Source of the DNA: Treponema sp.
GTDB lineage: Bacteria > Spirochaetota > Spirochaetia > Treponematales > Breznakiellaceae
NCBI GenBank assembly: GCA_031281925.1
Contig: JAITES010000249.1
Location: forward strand, 1 to 12,603
Direction of reading: 5' to 3'
Length of the DNA stretch: 12,603 bases
In this document: positions 6,515 through 12,603 of the stretch, in pieces
Numbering within the stretch: the first letter of the stretch is position 1
Layout: each line of letters begins with the position of its first letter
Notes under the pieces: model-generated
Told to the model about the DNA's origin: nothing
The model's input: the letters and a program-made list of their open reading frames with translations, nothing else
The model's database searches: none
Made by a program: the position numbers and the translations under genes

Positions 6515-6523
6515 AGGCAAATC

Positions 6524-6934
6524 ATGAAATTCCTGATACTCTGCATTGCGGTTCTTGGTATGTATGCGCTAAGCATATATGTATCCTGCAGTTCCCTTTC
6601 CGGCTCTGTCCCCCGGACGCGGCCTAAATCTTCCTCATACAATCTTATGCATGACGGTGTATACGAAGGAGAAGCCGAAGGCTGGCGGGGAACGGTACGG
6701 GTGAAGATCCGTGTCGAAGACGGAGAAATTGTCGAAATTGCCATTCTTGACCATCAGGATGATCCCTATGTGGGAGGCGCAGCCATGGAGGAACTTCTCG
6801 ATATGGCGCTTCAATACGGTATTACAGATCTGGATGCCGTTTCCGGGGCCACCGAATCCAGCGCCGCCTTTCTGGAAGCCCTTGAAGCCGCCCTTGAGGA
6901 GTCCGCAGCCGCTCTTCCTGAGGCCGGTGAATAG
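6524..6934 (+). CDS. FMN-binding domain lipoprotein (RnfG/NqrC-type flavin domain)
   Basis: A 136-residue protein whose start is fixed by GGAGG at 6513-6517, six bases before the ATG. A hydrophobic signal (3-21) ends YVSC, so Cys22 may be a lipidation site, though the lipobox is loose and a simple membrane anchor is possible. Residues about 44-122 form an FMN_bind domain: DGVYEGEAEG, a VRVKIRVEDGEIVEIAI strand pair and the terminal DAVSGATESS motif. In NqrC and RnfG the threonine of the (S/T)GAT motif is the residue flavinylated by ApbE; here it is T110. The protein is therefore probably an exported one-electron flavin carrier on the outside of the inner membrane, perhaps part of extracellular electron transfer. 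No ApbE or partner oxidoreductase lies in the window. It is divergent from the MFS-HEAT gene. Confidence 0.85.
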   Translation: MKFLILCIAVLGMYALSIYVSCSSLSGSVPRTRPKSSSYNLMHDGVYEGEAEGWRGTVRVKIRVEDGEIVEIAILDHQDDPYVGGAAMEELLDMALQYGITDLDAVSGATESSAAFLEALEAALEESAAALPEAGE

Positions 6935-6964
6935 GGTGGGCTTGTTCCAATTAGAACGGCCTCG

Positions 6965-6973
6965 TGTTATAAT
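6965..6973 (+). promoter_or_regulatory. Extended -10 promoter abutting the HIT gene
   Basis: TGTTATAAT is a perfect extended -10 (TG, one base, TATAAT). The ATG follows after six bases (gggtat), so the expected transcription start coincides with the start codon. No good -35 is present; TTCCAA at 6945-6950 is the best at 17 bases. Confidence 0.6.
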
Positions 6974-6979
6974 GGGTAT

Positions 6980-7324
6980 ATGAACGATTGTATCTTTTGC
7001 AAGATTATACAAGGTGAGATACCCAGCAGGAAGATCTACGAAGATGATGATATGCTGGCATTCCATGACATCGGCCCACAGGCGCCGGTTCATTTCCTGC
7101 TTATTCCCAAAAGGCATATCACAAGCATTATGGAAACCGGGGACGAGGATGCCCTTCTTATCGGCCGTCTCCTGGTAAAGGCTCAGGAACTGGCCAAAGA
7201 ATCAGGCTGCGGAGAAAAAGGCGCCCGCTTTGTTATCAACTGCAAGGAAGACGGGGGTCAGACCGTAGACCATCTCCATATCCACGTGCTCGGCGGACGC
7301 CCTCTGGCATGGCCTCCGGGCTGA
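6980..7324 (+). CDS. HIT-family (HinT-type) purine nucleoside phosphoramidase
   Basis: A 114-residue histidine-triad protein. It starts CIFCKIIQGEIPS, with the C4/C7 pair that binds zinc in many family members. It continues LAFHDIGPQAPVHFLLIPKRHI, and carries the triad HLHIHVLGG (H98, H100, H102) with H100 the expected nucleophile. It ends WPPG as in Hint1 and E. coli HinT. Hint proteins hydrolyse AMP-lysine or other nucleoside phosphoramidates in the cytoplasm. No ribosome site precedes the ATG; the promoter sits directly against it. The stop is seven bases before the next gene, so it is likely the first gene of an operon with the MFS transporter and the oxidoreductase. Confidence 0.92.
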   Translation: MNDCIFCKIIQGEIPSRKIYEDDDMLAFHDIGPQAPVHFLLIPKRHITSIMETGDEDALLIGRLLVKAQELAKESGCGEKGARFVINCKEDGGQTVDHLHIHVLGGRPLAWPPG

Positions 7325-7331
7325 GTTTTTC

Positions 7332-8576
7332 ATGAAGAAAAACGGCTATCTCTTTGCCTGCTCATTCATATTTTCCCTTAGTCTGTCCATACTGGGTTTT
7401 TCCCTTATATACCTTTTAACGGATCGCCTTGGTTTTAGTCCTGCCAAAGTCGGCACATATATTGCCCTGGGTTCGCTCTGTTACTTTCTCTGCTGCAATA
7501 TCTATCAGCATTTCTGTACACATCTAATGCCCCAGACGATAATACCTACCGCCATCTCGATCTGTCTTTTGGCATCGATCCTTCTGGCGCTGGTCAGAAA
7601 CCCTCTCATTGTAGGTATTGCCTACTGCATAATCCAGGGAAGTTCCGGTTTTTTCTGGCCGCCTGTCATGGCGTGGTTCACCCAGGGCCTTAACGAAGAG
7701 GAACTTAACCGGGATATCAGCCGTTTTAATCTCTGCTGGATGGGCGGGGGTCTCCTGGGGCCCCTGGTGGGAGGCGTCCTCTACCACGCCAATAGCATTC
7801 TTAACTTTTTGGCAATCTATGCATGCCTCGTACTGGTACTTTACCTGCTCTGGCGTCTCTCTGCCCGGCATGGAGAATCAGCTGATTCCGGCGCCCTTGT
7901 TGCGGGAACAGGGGTTGAAATTCCCCATGCTCCGGTTGAAACCGGCGCAAGCCTTAAAGCCGCTTCCGTTGAGGCGGAAAGACTGGAGAGCCGCCGGGAA
8001 CTGCTGCGGGAACGGAGTCTTAAGCTTTTTAAGTACCGGGGCTGGATGAGCGCCTTCTGCGGCAATGCCTTTTCGGGGATACTGGCGAATATTTTCCCCC
8101 TGTATATACGGGATGTACTGGGTTATACGGAGGGAACCGCAGGAATGCTGCTTCTCTTCCGCGGCATCGCCGCCCTGATAGGGTTTGCCGTTTTTGCGCG
8201 GCTTAAATTTTGGCATTTTAACCGGAAATGGTTTGTCCTTATCCACAGTATCGTTGCGGCTCTGGCATTGCTGTTTGTTTTTTCCGGGAAAAATATTTTT
8301 ATGTATTTTATAGTCATTTTTATAAACGGGTTCTTTTATGCGGGCTGCTACAATAACAGCATCTTTCATTCCAGCGCGGAAAAGAAGAATGTCAAGGCGA
8401 ATCTGGCCCTGCATGAAATATTTCTTTCCGTGGGCAGTATGTCGGGAGCCTTCGGGGGAGGGCTCTGTTATCAGCGTTTCGGCATGGGCGGAACTTTTTT
8501 TGCCCTGAGCCTCATCCTTTTTGCGATTGTTGCAATCAATATTATTCTGAACCGTCTGGAAAATCAGACTATTTAA
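7332..8576 (+). CDS. MFS transporter (12 TM)
   Basis: A 414-residue integral membrane protein with two sets of about six hydrophobic helices (about 8-176 and 237-410) separated by a polar cytoplasmic loop (about 178-235) rich in E, R and A. Features include the loop after helix 2 (YQHFCTHLMPQTI), the WPPVMAWFTQG segment near helix 4 and GGGLLGPLVGGVLY in helix 5, typical of drug:proton or sugar-type MFS proteins. The substrate cannot be inferred from sequence alone. Its position between the HIT gene (7 bases) and the oxidoreductase (10 bases) suggests it imports the oxidoreductase's substrate or a precursor. Only a weak ribosome site (GAG) is visible, so it may depend on readthrough coupling from the HIT gene. 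Confidence 0.82.
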   Translation: MKKNGYLFACSFIFSLSLSILGFSLIYLLTDRLGFSPAKVGTYIALGSLCYFLCCNIYQHFCTHLMPQTIIPTAISICLLASILLALVRNPLIVGIAYCIIQGSSGFFWPPVMAWFTQGLNEEELNRDISRFNLCWMGGGLLGPLVGGVLYHANSILNFLAIYACLVLVLYLLWRLSARHGESADSGALVAGTGVEIPHAPVETGASLKAASVEAERLESRRELLRERSLKLFKYRGWMSAFCGNAFSGILANIFPLYIRDVLGYTEGTAGMLLLFRGIAALIGFAVFARLKFWHFNRKWFVLIHSIVAALALLFVFSGKNIFMYFIVIFINGFFYAGCYNNSIFHSSAEKKNVKANLALHEIFLSVGSMSGAFGGGLCYQRFGMGGTFFALSLILFAIVAINIILNRLENQTI

Positions 8577-8586
8577 CGGAGGTTTT

Positions 8587-9840
8587 ATGAAAACTGTAAA
8601 TGTACTGTTGTTGGGAGCGGGTAACCGCGGCATGTATGCCTACGGCGCCTATGCAAAGATGAATCCGGCCATGATGCGGATAGCCGCGGTTGCGGAGATC
8701 GATCCTGAAAAACGCCGCAAAATGCAGAAACAACATCACATCACCGATGCCCTGGCCTTTGAAACCTGGAGGGATGCCTTTGATAAATTTCCCGATGTGG
8801 ATGCCGTTATCATTGCTACCCAGGACAAAATGCATGTCGAACCGCTTGTCATGGCCATGGAAAAAAAGAAGCATATTATCTGTGAAAAGCCCATTGTGTC
8901 CCTGCCCGAAGAGATCGGCATTATTGAAAAAGCGGCAGAGGGTTTCAACGGGGTGTTCATGACCGGTTATGTATTGCAGTACGCCCCCTTCTTTTCCCGG
9001 ATAAAGTCCCTTATTGAAGAAGGCCGGATCGGGAGACTTATCGGCATCGATCTTGTCGAAAATGTAGGCCATATACACATGTCCCACAGTTTTGTCCGCG
9101 GCAATTGGCGCAACAAGAATGAATCATCCTGCATGATTCTTGCAAAAAGCTGTCATGATATGGATATGCTTGCATGGCTTTCCGGTTCCGCCTGCGCCTC
9201 ACTGAGTTCCGCCGGGAAGCTCAACTACTTCAAGGAGGAAAATGCGCCCGAGGGAGCGCCCCCGCGATGCCTTGACGGCTGTCCGTACATGGGAGAGTGT
9301 CCCTACCATGTATCAAAGATATATCTTACCAATAATACAGGCTGGCCTACCAATGTTATTACTACCGATCTTTCAATGGAAGGCCGGATGAAGGCGCTGA
9401 ACGAAGGCCCTTACGGCCGCTGTGTGTTCCACTGCGATAACGATGTAGTGGATCATCAAACAGTATTACTGCACTTTGTCAATGGAGTCGAAGCCTCATT
9501 TACCATGTCGGGCTTTACCATGGAAACCCACCGCAGTATCACCGTCTTTGGCACCGAGGCGGAAATTACAGGCGACATGGAAGAAAACAGGATAACCGTC
9601 AAGGACTTTTCTTCCCGTAACTATGAAGTAATTACCGTGGCCGAACCTGCGGGCGGGCACTCGGGAGGGGATATAGGCCTCTGTACGGATTTTGTGAGGA
9701 AGATACAGGAAGGCGAAAGCGGCGGCCTTGCCTCGGTTAAGCAGTGTCTTGAAAGCCACTATATGGCCTTTGCCGCGGAAGAATCCCGGCTCAGGGGAGC
9801 GGCGACCCTAAAAATGGAGGAATTCAAGGCCGCCCTGTAG
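8587..9840 (+). CDS. Gfo/Idh/MocA-family oxidoreductase with cysteine cluster
   Basis: A 417-residue cytoplasmic NAD(P)-dependent dehydrogenase. The N-terminal Rossmann fold has GAGNRG (G10, G12, G15) and the acidic E37/D39 region typical of NAD preference. The conserved EKP is at 100-102 and the catalytic-region motif SCHDMDML contains H190 and D193. Residues 228-238 (CLDGCPYMGEC) and C279/C283 form a cysteine-rich insert. A similar GCPxxxxCPY insert occurs in one subgroup of this family and may bind a metal, though that is an inference. The family oxidises or epimerises sugars, inositols and sugar acids. CGGAGG at 8577-8582 is a strong ribosome site only ten bases after the transporter stop. 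It ends convergent with the DeoR gene, 52 bases away. Confidence 0.9.
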   Translation: MKTVNVLLLGAGNRGMYAYGAYAKMNPAMMRIAAVAEIDPEKRRKMQKQHHITDALAFETWRDAFDKFPDVDAVIIATQDKMHVEPLVMAMEKKKHIICEKPIVSLPEEIGIIEKAAEGFNGVFMTGYVLQYAPFFSRIKSLIEEGRIGRLIGIDLVENVGHIHMSHSFVRGNWRNKNESSCMILAKSCHDMDMLAWLSGSACASLSSAGKLNYFKEENAPEGAPPRCLDGCPYMGECPYHVSKIYLTNNTGWPTNVITTDLSMEGRMKALNEGPYGRCVFHCDNDVVDHQTVLLHFVNGVEASFTMSGFTMETHRSITVFGTEAEITGDMEENRITVKDFSSRNYEVITVAEPAGGHSGGDIGLCTDFVRKIQEGESGGLASVKQCLESHYMAFAAEESRLRGAATLKMEEFKAAL

Positions 9841-9855
9841 AGGGCCGGGAGCCGT

Positions 9856-9885
9856 GCAAATATGCCAACGGGTCATGTTATTTGC
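9856..9885. other. Weak AT-rich hairpin between convergent genes
   Basis: GCAAATA (9856-9862) and TATTTGC (9879-9885) are inverted copies around a 16-base loop, in the 52-base gap between the oxidoreductase and the DeoR gene. There is no T run, so termination here would be weak; it may be incidental. Confidence 0.25.
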
Positions 9886-9892
9886 GCAGTCC

Positions 9893-10654
9893 TTAGCAGA
9901 TGATCACCTCAATGCCTAGGTCGTTGAGACTTTTTACATAACCGGGATCTACCCCGTCATCGGTAATGAGGTAGTTGATCTTCTTTTGACAGTTGAGGGA
10001 AGCAAAGTATATTTTCTCCAGCTTGCTTGAGTCCGCCAGAAGGAAGATGGTGTGGGCGGAGTTTATCATTGCCTGTTTCAGGGGGAGATCCGAAATACCC
10101 GGATATGTAAGGCCGGCGGTTAAGGAGAAGCCTCCTGTGGCAAGAAACAGCTTTTCCGCATATATGTCCTTGAACATTACCGCCGCTTTTTCCCCGGTTA
10201 CCGAAAGAGTAGGGGCCTTGAGTTCTCCTCCGGCAAGGATGATATGGTTTGTAGGCTCCGCCCCAAGGATCAGCGTGATGTTGATGGCCGTGGTGATGAT
10301 ATTGAGACTTTTTCTGTCCATCAGGCACTTTGCCAATTCGGTAAGCGTCGAGCCCGAATCCAGGATGATACTGTCTCCGGATTTGATAAATTCCGCGGCC
10401 TTTGCTCCGATCCGCTGTTTCTCCTCCATGAATTCAGTGTGCTCAAGCTTCATCTTGTCGGTAAAAGAGGCATAGCCGGTTATAAAGGCCCCTCCATGCT
10501 GCCGGGTTATCGAATGGGTTTTTTCCAGAGTTTCCAGATCCTGCCGGATGGTAGGTTCGGAGACATGGAATAGGGCGCTGAGTTCCTGGACTCTGCAACT
10601 GCCGTTTTCCCGGAGCAATTCCAATATTTTTTCCCTGCGCTGTTCCTGAAACAT
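9893..10654 (-). CDS. DeoR/GlpR-family transcriptional regulator
   Basis: A 253-residue repressor with the start at ATG 10654, preceded by GGAAAGG; the frame is open to 10726 but the extra 24 codons precede this ribosome site. The N-terminal winged helix-turn-helix (about 1-57) begins QRREKILELLRENG and includes VSEPTIRQDLETLEK and the wing ITRQHGGA. The C-terminal sugar-phosphate sensor domain (about 75-250) shows SIILDSGSTLTELAKCL, NIITTAINI, LAGGELK, FLATGGFSLTAGLTYP and LLADSSKLEK. Such regulators usually repress sugar or polyol catabolism genes and release DNA on binding a phosphorylated intermediate. It lies 68 bases after the split transketolase genes on the same strand, so it probably regulates them and possibly the convergent oxidoreductase operon. 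Confidence 0.92.
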   Translation of the reverse strand: MFQEQRREKILELLRENGSCRVQELSALFHVSEPTIRQDLETLEKTHSITRQHGGAFITGYASFTDKMKLEHTEFMEEKQRIGAKAAEFIKSGDSIILDSGSTLTELAKCLMDRKSLNIITTAINITLILGAEPTNHIILAGGELKAPTLSVTGEKAAVMFKDIYAEKLFLATGGFSLTAGLTYPGISDLPLKQAMINSAHTIFLLADSSKLEKIYFASLNCQKKINYLITDDGVDPGYVKSLNDLGIEVIIC

Positions 10655-10671
10655 GGTTTTTCCTTTCCAAA

Positions 10672-10702
10672 ATAATACCATTTTTTTGGGGGGGAAGTGC
10701 AA
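10672..10702 (-). promoter_or_regulatory. Candidate deoR promoter with C7A7 spacer
   Basis: Minus strand: TTGCAC (10702-10697), a 19-base spacer containing C7 then A7, and TATTAT (10677-10672) preceded by TGG (an extended -10). The spacer is two bases longer than ideal. A 6-bp inverted repeat (CCAAAA/TTTTGG, 10667-10689) overlaps the -10 and may be an autoregulatory operator. Confidence 0.4.
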
Positions 10703-10722
10703 GAGTGATGATGAAGGTTTTG

Positions 10723-11658
10723 TCACTTCTTCAGAAAAATCCTTATTTCTCCGGATATTCCTTCGGCGTCAAGGCCGAAGAACCGTTTGTTACAGGACGC
10801 GGCTGCGTTTTTGGTATAGATCCCTTCGGGTATCCCCAGCCGTTTCAGCCGGGCCCCAAGGCCGTTTTCCGCTATCATTTCGGCAACAAGACTGCCGCAG
10901 CCGCCGTGGCTTGAATGCTGCTCCACCGTAATAACCCGTCCCGTTTTGCGTATCGACTCAAGCAGCGCTCCGCCGTCCAGGGGGCGTATTGAATTTAGGG
11001 AAAATATGTCCATGGAACAAAAAGATTTGACGGAAACGGCAGCCTCCAGAACATCGTGCACCGCCGAACCCAGGGCGATGACAGTCAGATCCTTCCCCCC
11101 GGCAAATTGAACAGGTTTTCCGGGACCGAAACGATAATCCTCAGAGGTAATGACAGGGAAGCTCCCCGAATTGAGACTCATATACACCGGGCCCCGGCGG
11201 GAAGCCGCATATTCGGTAATTTGGGCGCAGTCCCTGCCGTCGCAGGGCACGAATATTTCGATAGAGGGGTAACCCCGCATCACACTGATGTCGTTTACCT
11301 CGTGGTGAGTAATGCCGTCCAGACCGTAACTGAAGCCTGAATGCATACCGTTGAGTTTGATGTTTGAGCATGAATAGGCCGCGTCAATCTTGATCTGCTC
11401 GGCGGAACGGGATATGAGGAAGGGAGCGGCATTCCCGGTAAAGGGAATGAATCCCGCGTTGGCAAGCCCCGCCGCGATGCCGACAAGATTCTGTTCGGCA
11501 ATACCCACATTCACCACCCTGTCGGGAAAACGCTCCATATAGGGCTTTACCTTGCTGGTGCTGACCGAATCGCTTACCACGTAGATCGTATTCATACCCT
11601 GTTCGGTCAGGGAGATAAGGGTTTCAATCTGTTTTTCCCGGAGATCGGCCTTGTCCAT
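10723..11658 (-). CDS. Transketolase C-terminal subunit
   Basis: A 311-residue protein covering the pyrimidine-binding and C-terminal domains of transketolase. The key glutamate that activates thiamine diphosphate is E55 in NVGIAEQNLVGIAAGLA. Other family blocks are THHEVNDISVMRGYP (117-131), IEIFVPCDG and the C-terminal VITVEQHSSHGGCGSLVAE. With the upstream subunit it should form a heteromeric transketolase or a related two-subunit thiamine-diphosphate enzyme transferring two-carbon units between sugar phosphates. The ATG overlaps the upstream stop (TAATG) with AAGGA nearby, so the two subunits are translated together. Split transketolases are common in bacterial sugar-acid and pentose operons. 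The sugar specificity is not readable. Confidence 0.92.
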   Translation of the reverse strand: MDKADLREKQIETLISLTEQGMNTIYVVSDSVSTSKVKPYMERFPDRVVNVGIAEQNLVGIAAGLANAGFIPFTGNAAPFLISRSAEQIKIDAAYSCSNIKLNGMHSGFSYGLDGITHHEVNDISVMRGYPSIEIFVPCDGRDCAQITEYAASRRGPVYMSLNSGSFPVITSEDYRFGPGKPVQFAGGKDLTVIALGSAVHDVLEAAVSVKSFCSMDIFSLNSIRPLDGGALLESIRKTGRVITVEQHSSHGGCGSLVAEMIAENGLGARLKRLGIPEGIYTKNAAASCNKRFFGLDAEGISGEIRIFLKK

Positions 11659-12458
11659 TATTCCAATTCCTTTAGCGCCCGTTCACATTCTTCTCCGGTG
11701 GGGATACGGTGATGCCACTCGCAGATGTTTTCCATAAAAGATACCCCCTTGCCCTTAACCGTTTTTGCGATGATTGCATGGGGAATTTCCCCCCTGTAGT
11801 TGAGATTTTCAAGCGTTCCGGCGACTTTTTCGCTGTTATTCCCTTCTATTGTTTTCACGTCAAAGCCGAAGGAGAGGAGTTTTGCTTCCAGCGGTTCTAT
11901 CCCCATGGTTTCCTTAACACTGCTCACCAGTTGAAGGCCGTTATTGTCTATGATCCAGACGAGATTACCCAGCCTGAAATGCGCCGCAGCCATGGCCGCT
12001 TCCCAGTTGGAACCTTCCTGCAGTTCCCCATCCCCGGTAAGGACAAAAACCCGGTAAGAAGCCCCGCTTTTTTTTGCCCCCAGCGCCATGCCGGCAGCTA
12101 TGGAAAACCCATGCCCCAGGGCTCCCGTATTGACTTCTATCCCCGGAACCTTGTTGGTAGGATGTATGGTGAGAGGGTTCCCCTCTTCCAGATAGTGATC
12201 CAGAAGTTCAGGATCAAAAAAACCTGCTGCGGCCAGCGTACAATAGAGACCCTCGGACGCATGGCCCTTGCTCAGGACAAAACGATCCCTTGAAGGATCC
12301 GCGGCCCTTTGGGGTGAAATGTTGAGAACACGGAAATAGAGGGCCGTAAGTATATCAATTTCCGATAAACTGGCCCCAGCATGCCCGCCCCTGGCCCCAG
12401 CAATCATCTTTATTACCATGCGCCGTATTTCCCGGGCTCTGTCTTCTAACGTATTCAT
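11658..12458 (-). CDS. Transketolase N-terminal subunit
   Basis: A 266-residue protein carrying the diphosphate-binding domain. The thiamine-diphosphate motif GDGELQEG starts at G142 and ends with DNN at 171-173. Other transketolase residues are GGHAGAS (H26), SKGHAS (H66), TIHP (H99) and TGALGHGFSIAAGMA. The preferred start is the ATG at 12458, preceded by GAGG; the open frame reaches 12497, but the 13 extra residues overlap the promoter leader. It is the first gene of the minus-strand operon with the C-terminal subunit and the DeoR regulator, and has an excellent promoter at 12488-12516. The pair together equals the length of a one-chain transketolase domain set (577 residues, against about 660 for TktA). 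Confidence 0.93.
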   Translation of the reverse strand: MNTLEDRAREIRRMVIKMIAGARGGHAGASLSEIDILTALYFRVLNISPQRAADPSRDRFVLSKGHASEGLYCTLAAAGFFDPELLDHYLEEGNPLTIHPTNKVPGIEVNTGALGHGFSIAAGMALGAKKSGASYRVFVLTGDGELQEGSNWEAAMAAAHFRLGNLVWIIDNNGLQLVSSVKETMGIEPLEAKLLSFGFDVKTIEGNNSEKVAGTLENLNYRGEIPHAIIAKTVKGKGVSFMENICEWHHRIPTGEECERALKELE

Positions 12459-12487
12459 TTTGCCTCGTTTTTTGGTTACTTTCGAAT

Positions 12488-12516
12488 AATATAGCATAAC
12501 TGAAAATAAAACGCAA
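12488..12516 (-). promoter_or_regulatory. Promoter of the split transketolase operon
   Basis: Minus strand: TTGCGT (12516-12511), a 17-base spacer, and TATATT (12493-12488) preceded by TGC, an extended -10. The expected start near 12481 gives a leader of about 23 bases that includes the GAGG ribosome site. Confidence 0.65.
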
Positions 12517-12521
12517 GTATC

Positions 12522-12538
12522 AAAAACAATCTGTTTTT
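12522..12538. promoter_or_regulatory. Inverted repeat between two divergent promoters, candidate operator
   Basis: AAAAACA and TGTTTTT flank ATC, just upstream of the transketolase -35 and upstream of the plus-strand promoter at 12553. Its position suits a regulator of both directions, and the DeoR protein is the obvious candidate. The sequence is A/T rich, so a chance palindrome is possible. Confidence 0.3.
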
Positions 12539-12552
12539 TTCATCTTTTTTTG

Positions 12553-12581
12553 TTGACGTATTGTTTTCGTTATGGTATGAT
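12553..12581 (+). promoter_or_regulatory. Promoter for a gene right of the window
   Basis: TTGACG (12553-12558), a 17-base spacer and TATGAT (12576-12581) preceded by TGG form a strong extended -10 promoter pointing out of the window. No coding sequence follows before the edge at 12603. Confidence 0.6.
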
Positions 12582-12603
12582 AATCCATAATTTTAAGTGT
12601 ATT

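Noticed and set aside
6476..6523. Upstream start for the FMN-binding protein at a TTG
   Set aside because: The ATG at 6524 has a well-spaced GGAGG and begins a proper signal peptide; the upstream 16 codons contain polar and basic residues and the palindrome.
6415..6744. N-terminal 110-codon extension of the MFS-HEAT frame
   Set aside because: It runs antisense through the FMN-binding gene, has no membrane or domain character, and includes the promoter of the gene itself.
7878..8633. Long minus-strand frame opposite the MFS and dehydrogenase genes
   Set aside because: It is rich in basic and polar residues without any domain and lies entirely over well-supported genes; a shadow frame.
8569..9087. 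Minus-strand 172-codon frame over the dehydrogenase
   Set aside because: Shadow of the Rossmann domain coding sequence, with no ribosome site or recognisable motif.
1..12603. CRISPR array, insertion sequence, phage or defence genes
   Set aside because: No regularly spaced repeats, no transposase or integrase motifs, and no recognised defence domain among the genes; the window reads as ordinary chromosome.

Overview
The window looks like a piece of chromosome from a spirochete, most likely a Treponema-like (termite-gut type) organism. This rests on the moderately high G+C coding sequence, the SCDEC/HMLAH form of TsaD, lipoproteins with loose lipoboxes, a proline-rich OmpA lipoprotein carrying an FSPDGDG-type motif, and a left-edge gene resembling the LTFEKVWAMFQETD family that I associate with gut treponemes. 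The genus is an inference; no rRNA or tRNA gene is present to confirm it.

Left part (1-3826). A minus-strand gene is cut by the left edge (1-81) with a near-consensus promoter directly against its ATG. To its right and divergent, a membrane-anchored polysaccharide-deacetylase-like protein overlaps tsaD by ATGA, so the two are probably co-translated. An OmpA-family lipoprotein with its own promoter follows. It ends at two hairpins, one a likely bidirectional terminator shared with the convergent rpmB.

Middle part (3827-6934). On the minus strand are rpmB (ribosomal protein L28) and a 761-residue fusion of an MFS transporter to a HEAT-repeat tail. A small lipoprotein with an FMN-binding domain is divergent from the fusion gene, and the short region between them holds a promoter whose spacer contains an A10 run.

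Right part (6935-12603). A plus-strand run of HIT-family hydrolase, a second MFS transporter and a Gfo/Idh/MocA oxidoreductase is tightly spaced and looks like one operon, started by an extended -10 promoter that again touches the first ATG. Facing it is a minus-strand set: a split transketolase (N- and C-terminal subunits overlapping TAATG) followed by a DeoR-family repressor. A well-formed promoter on the plus strand at the right edge drives a gene outside the window. Together the transporter, oxidoreductase, split transketolase and DeoR regulator suggest uptake and catabolism of a sugar or polyol whose identity cannot be read from the sequence.

No CRISPR array, insertion sequence, phage gene or obvious defence system is visible. 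The most notable points are the repeated placement of -10 boxes within 6-9 bases of start codons (possible leaderless transcripts), homopolymer runs inside two promoter spacers (possible phase-variable expression), the MFS-HEAT fusion, and three low-complexity insertions in TsaD.
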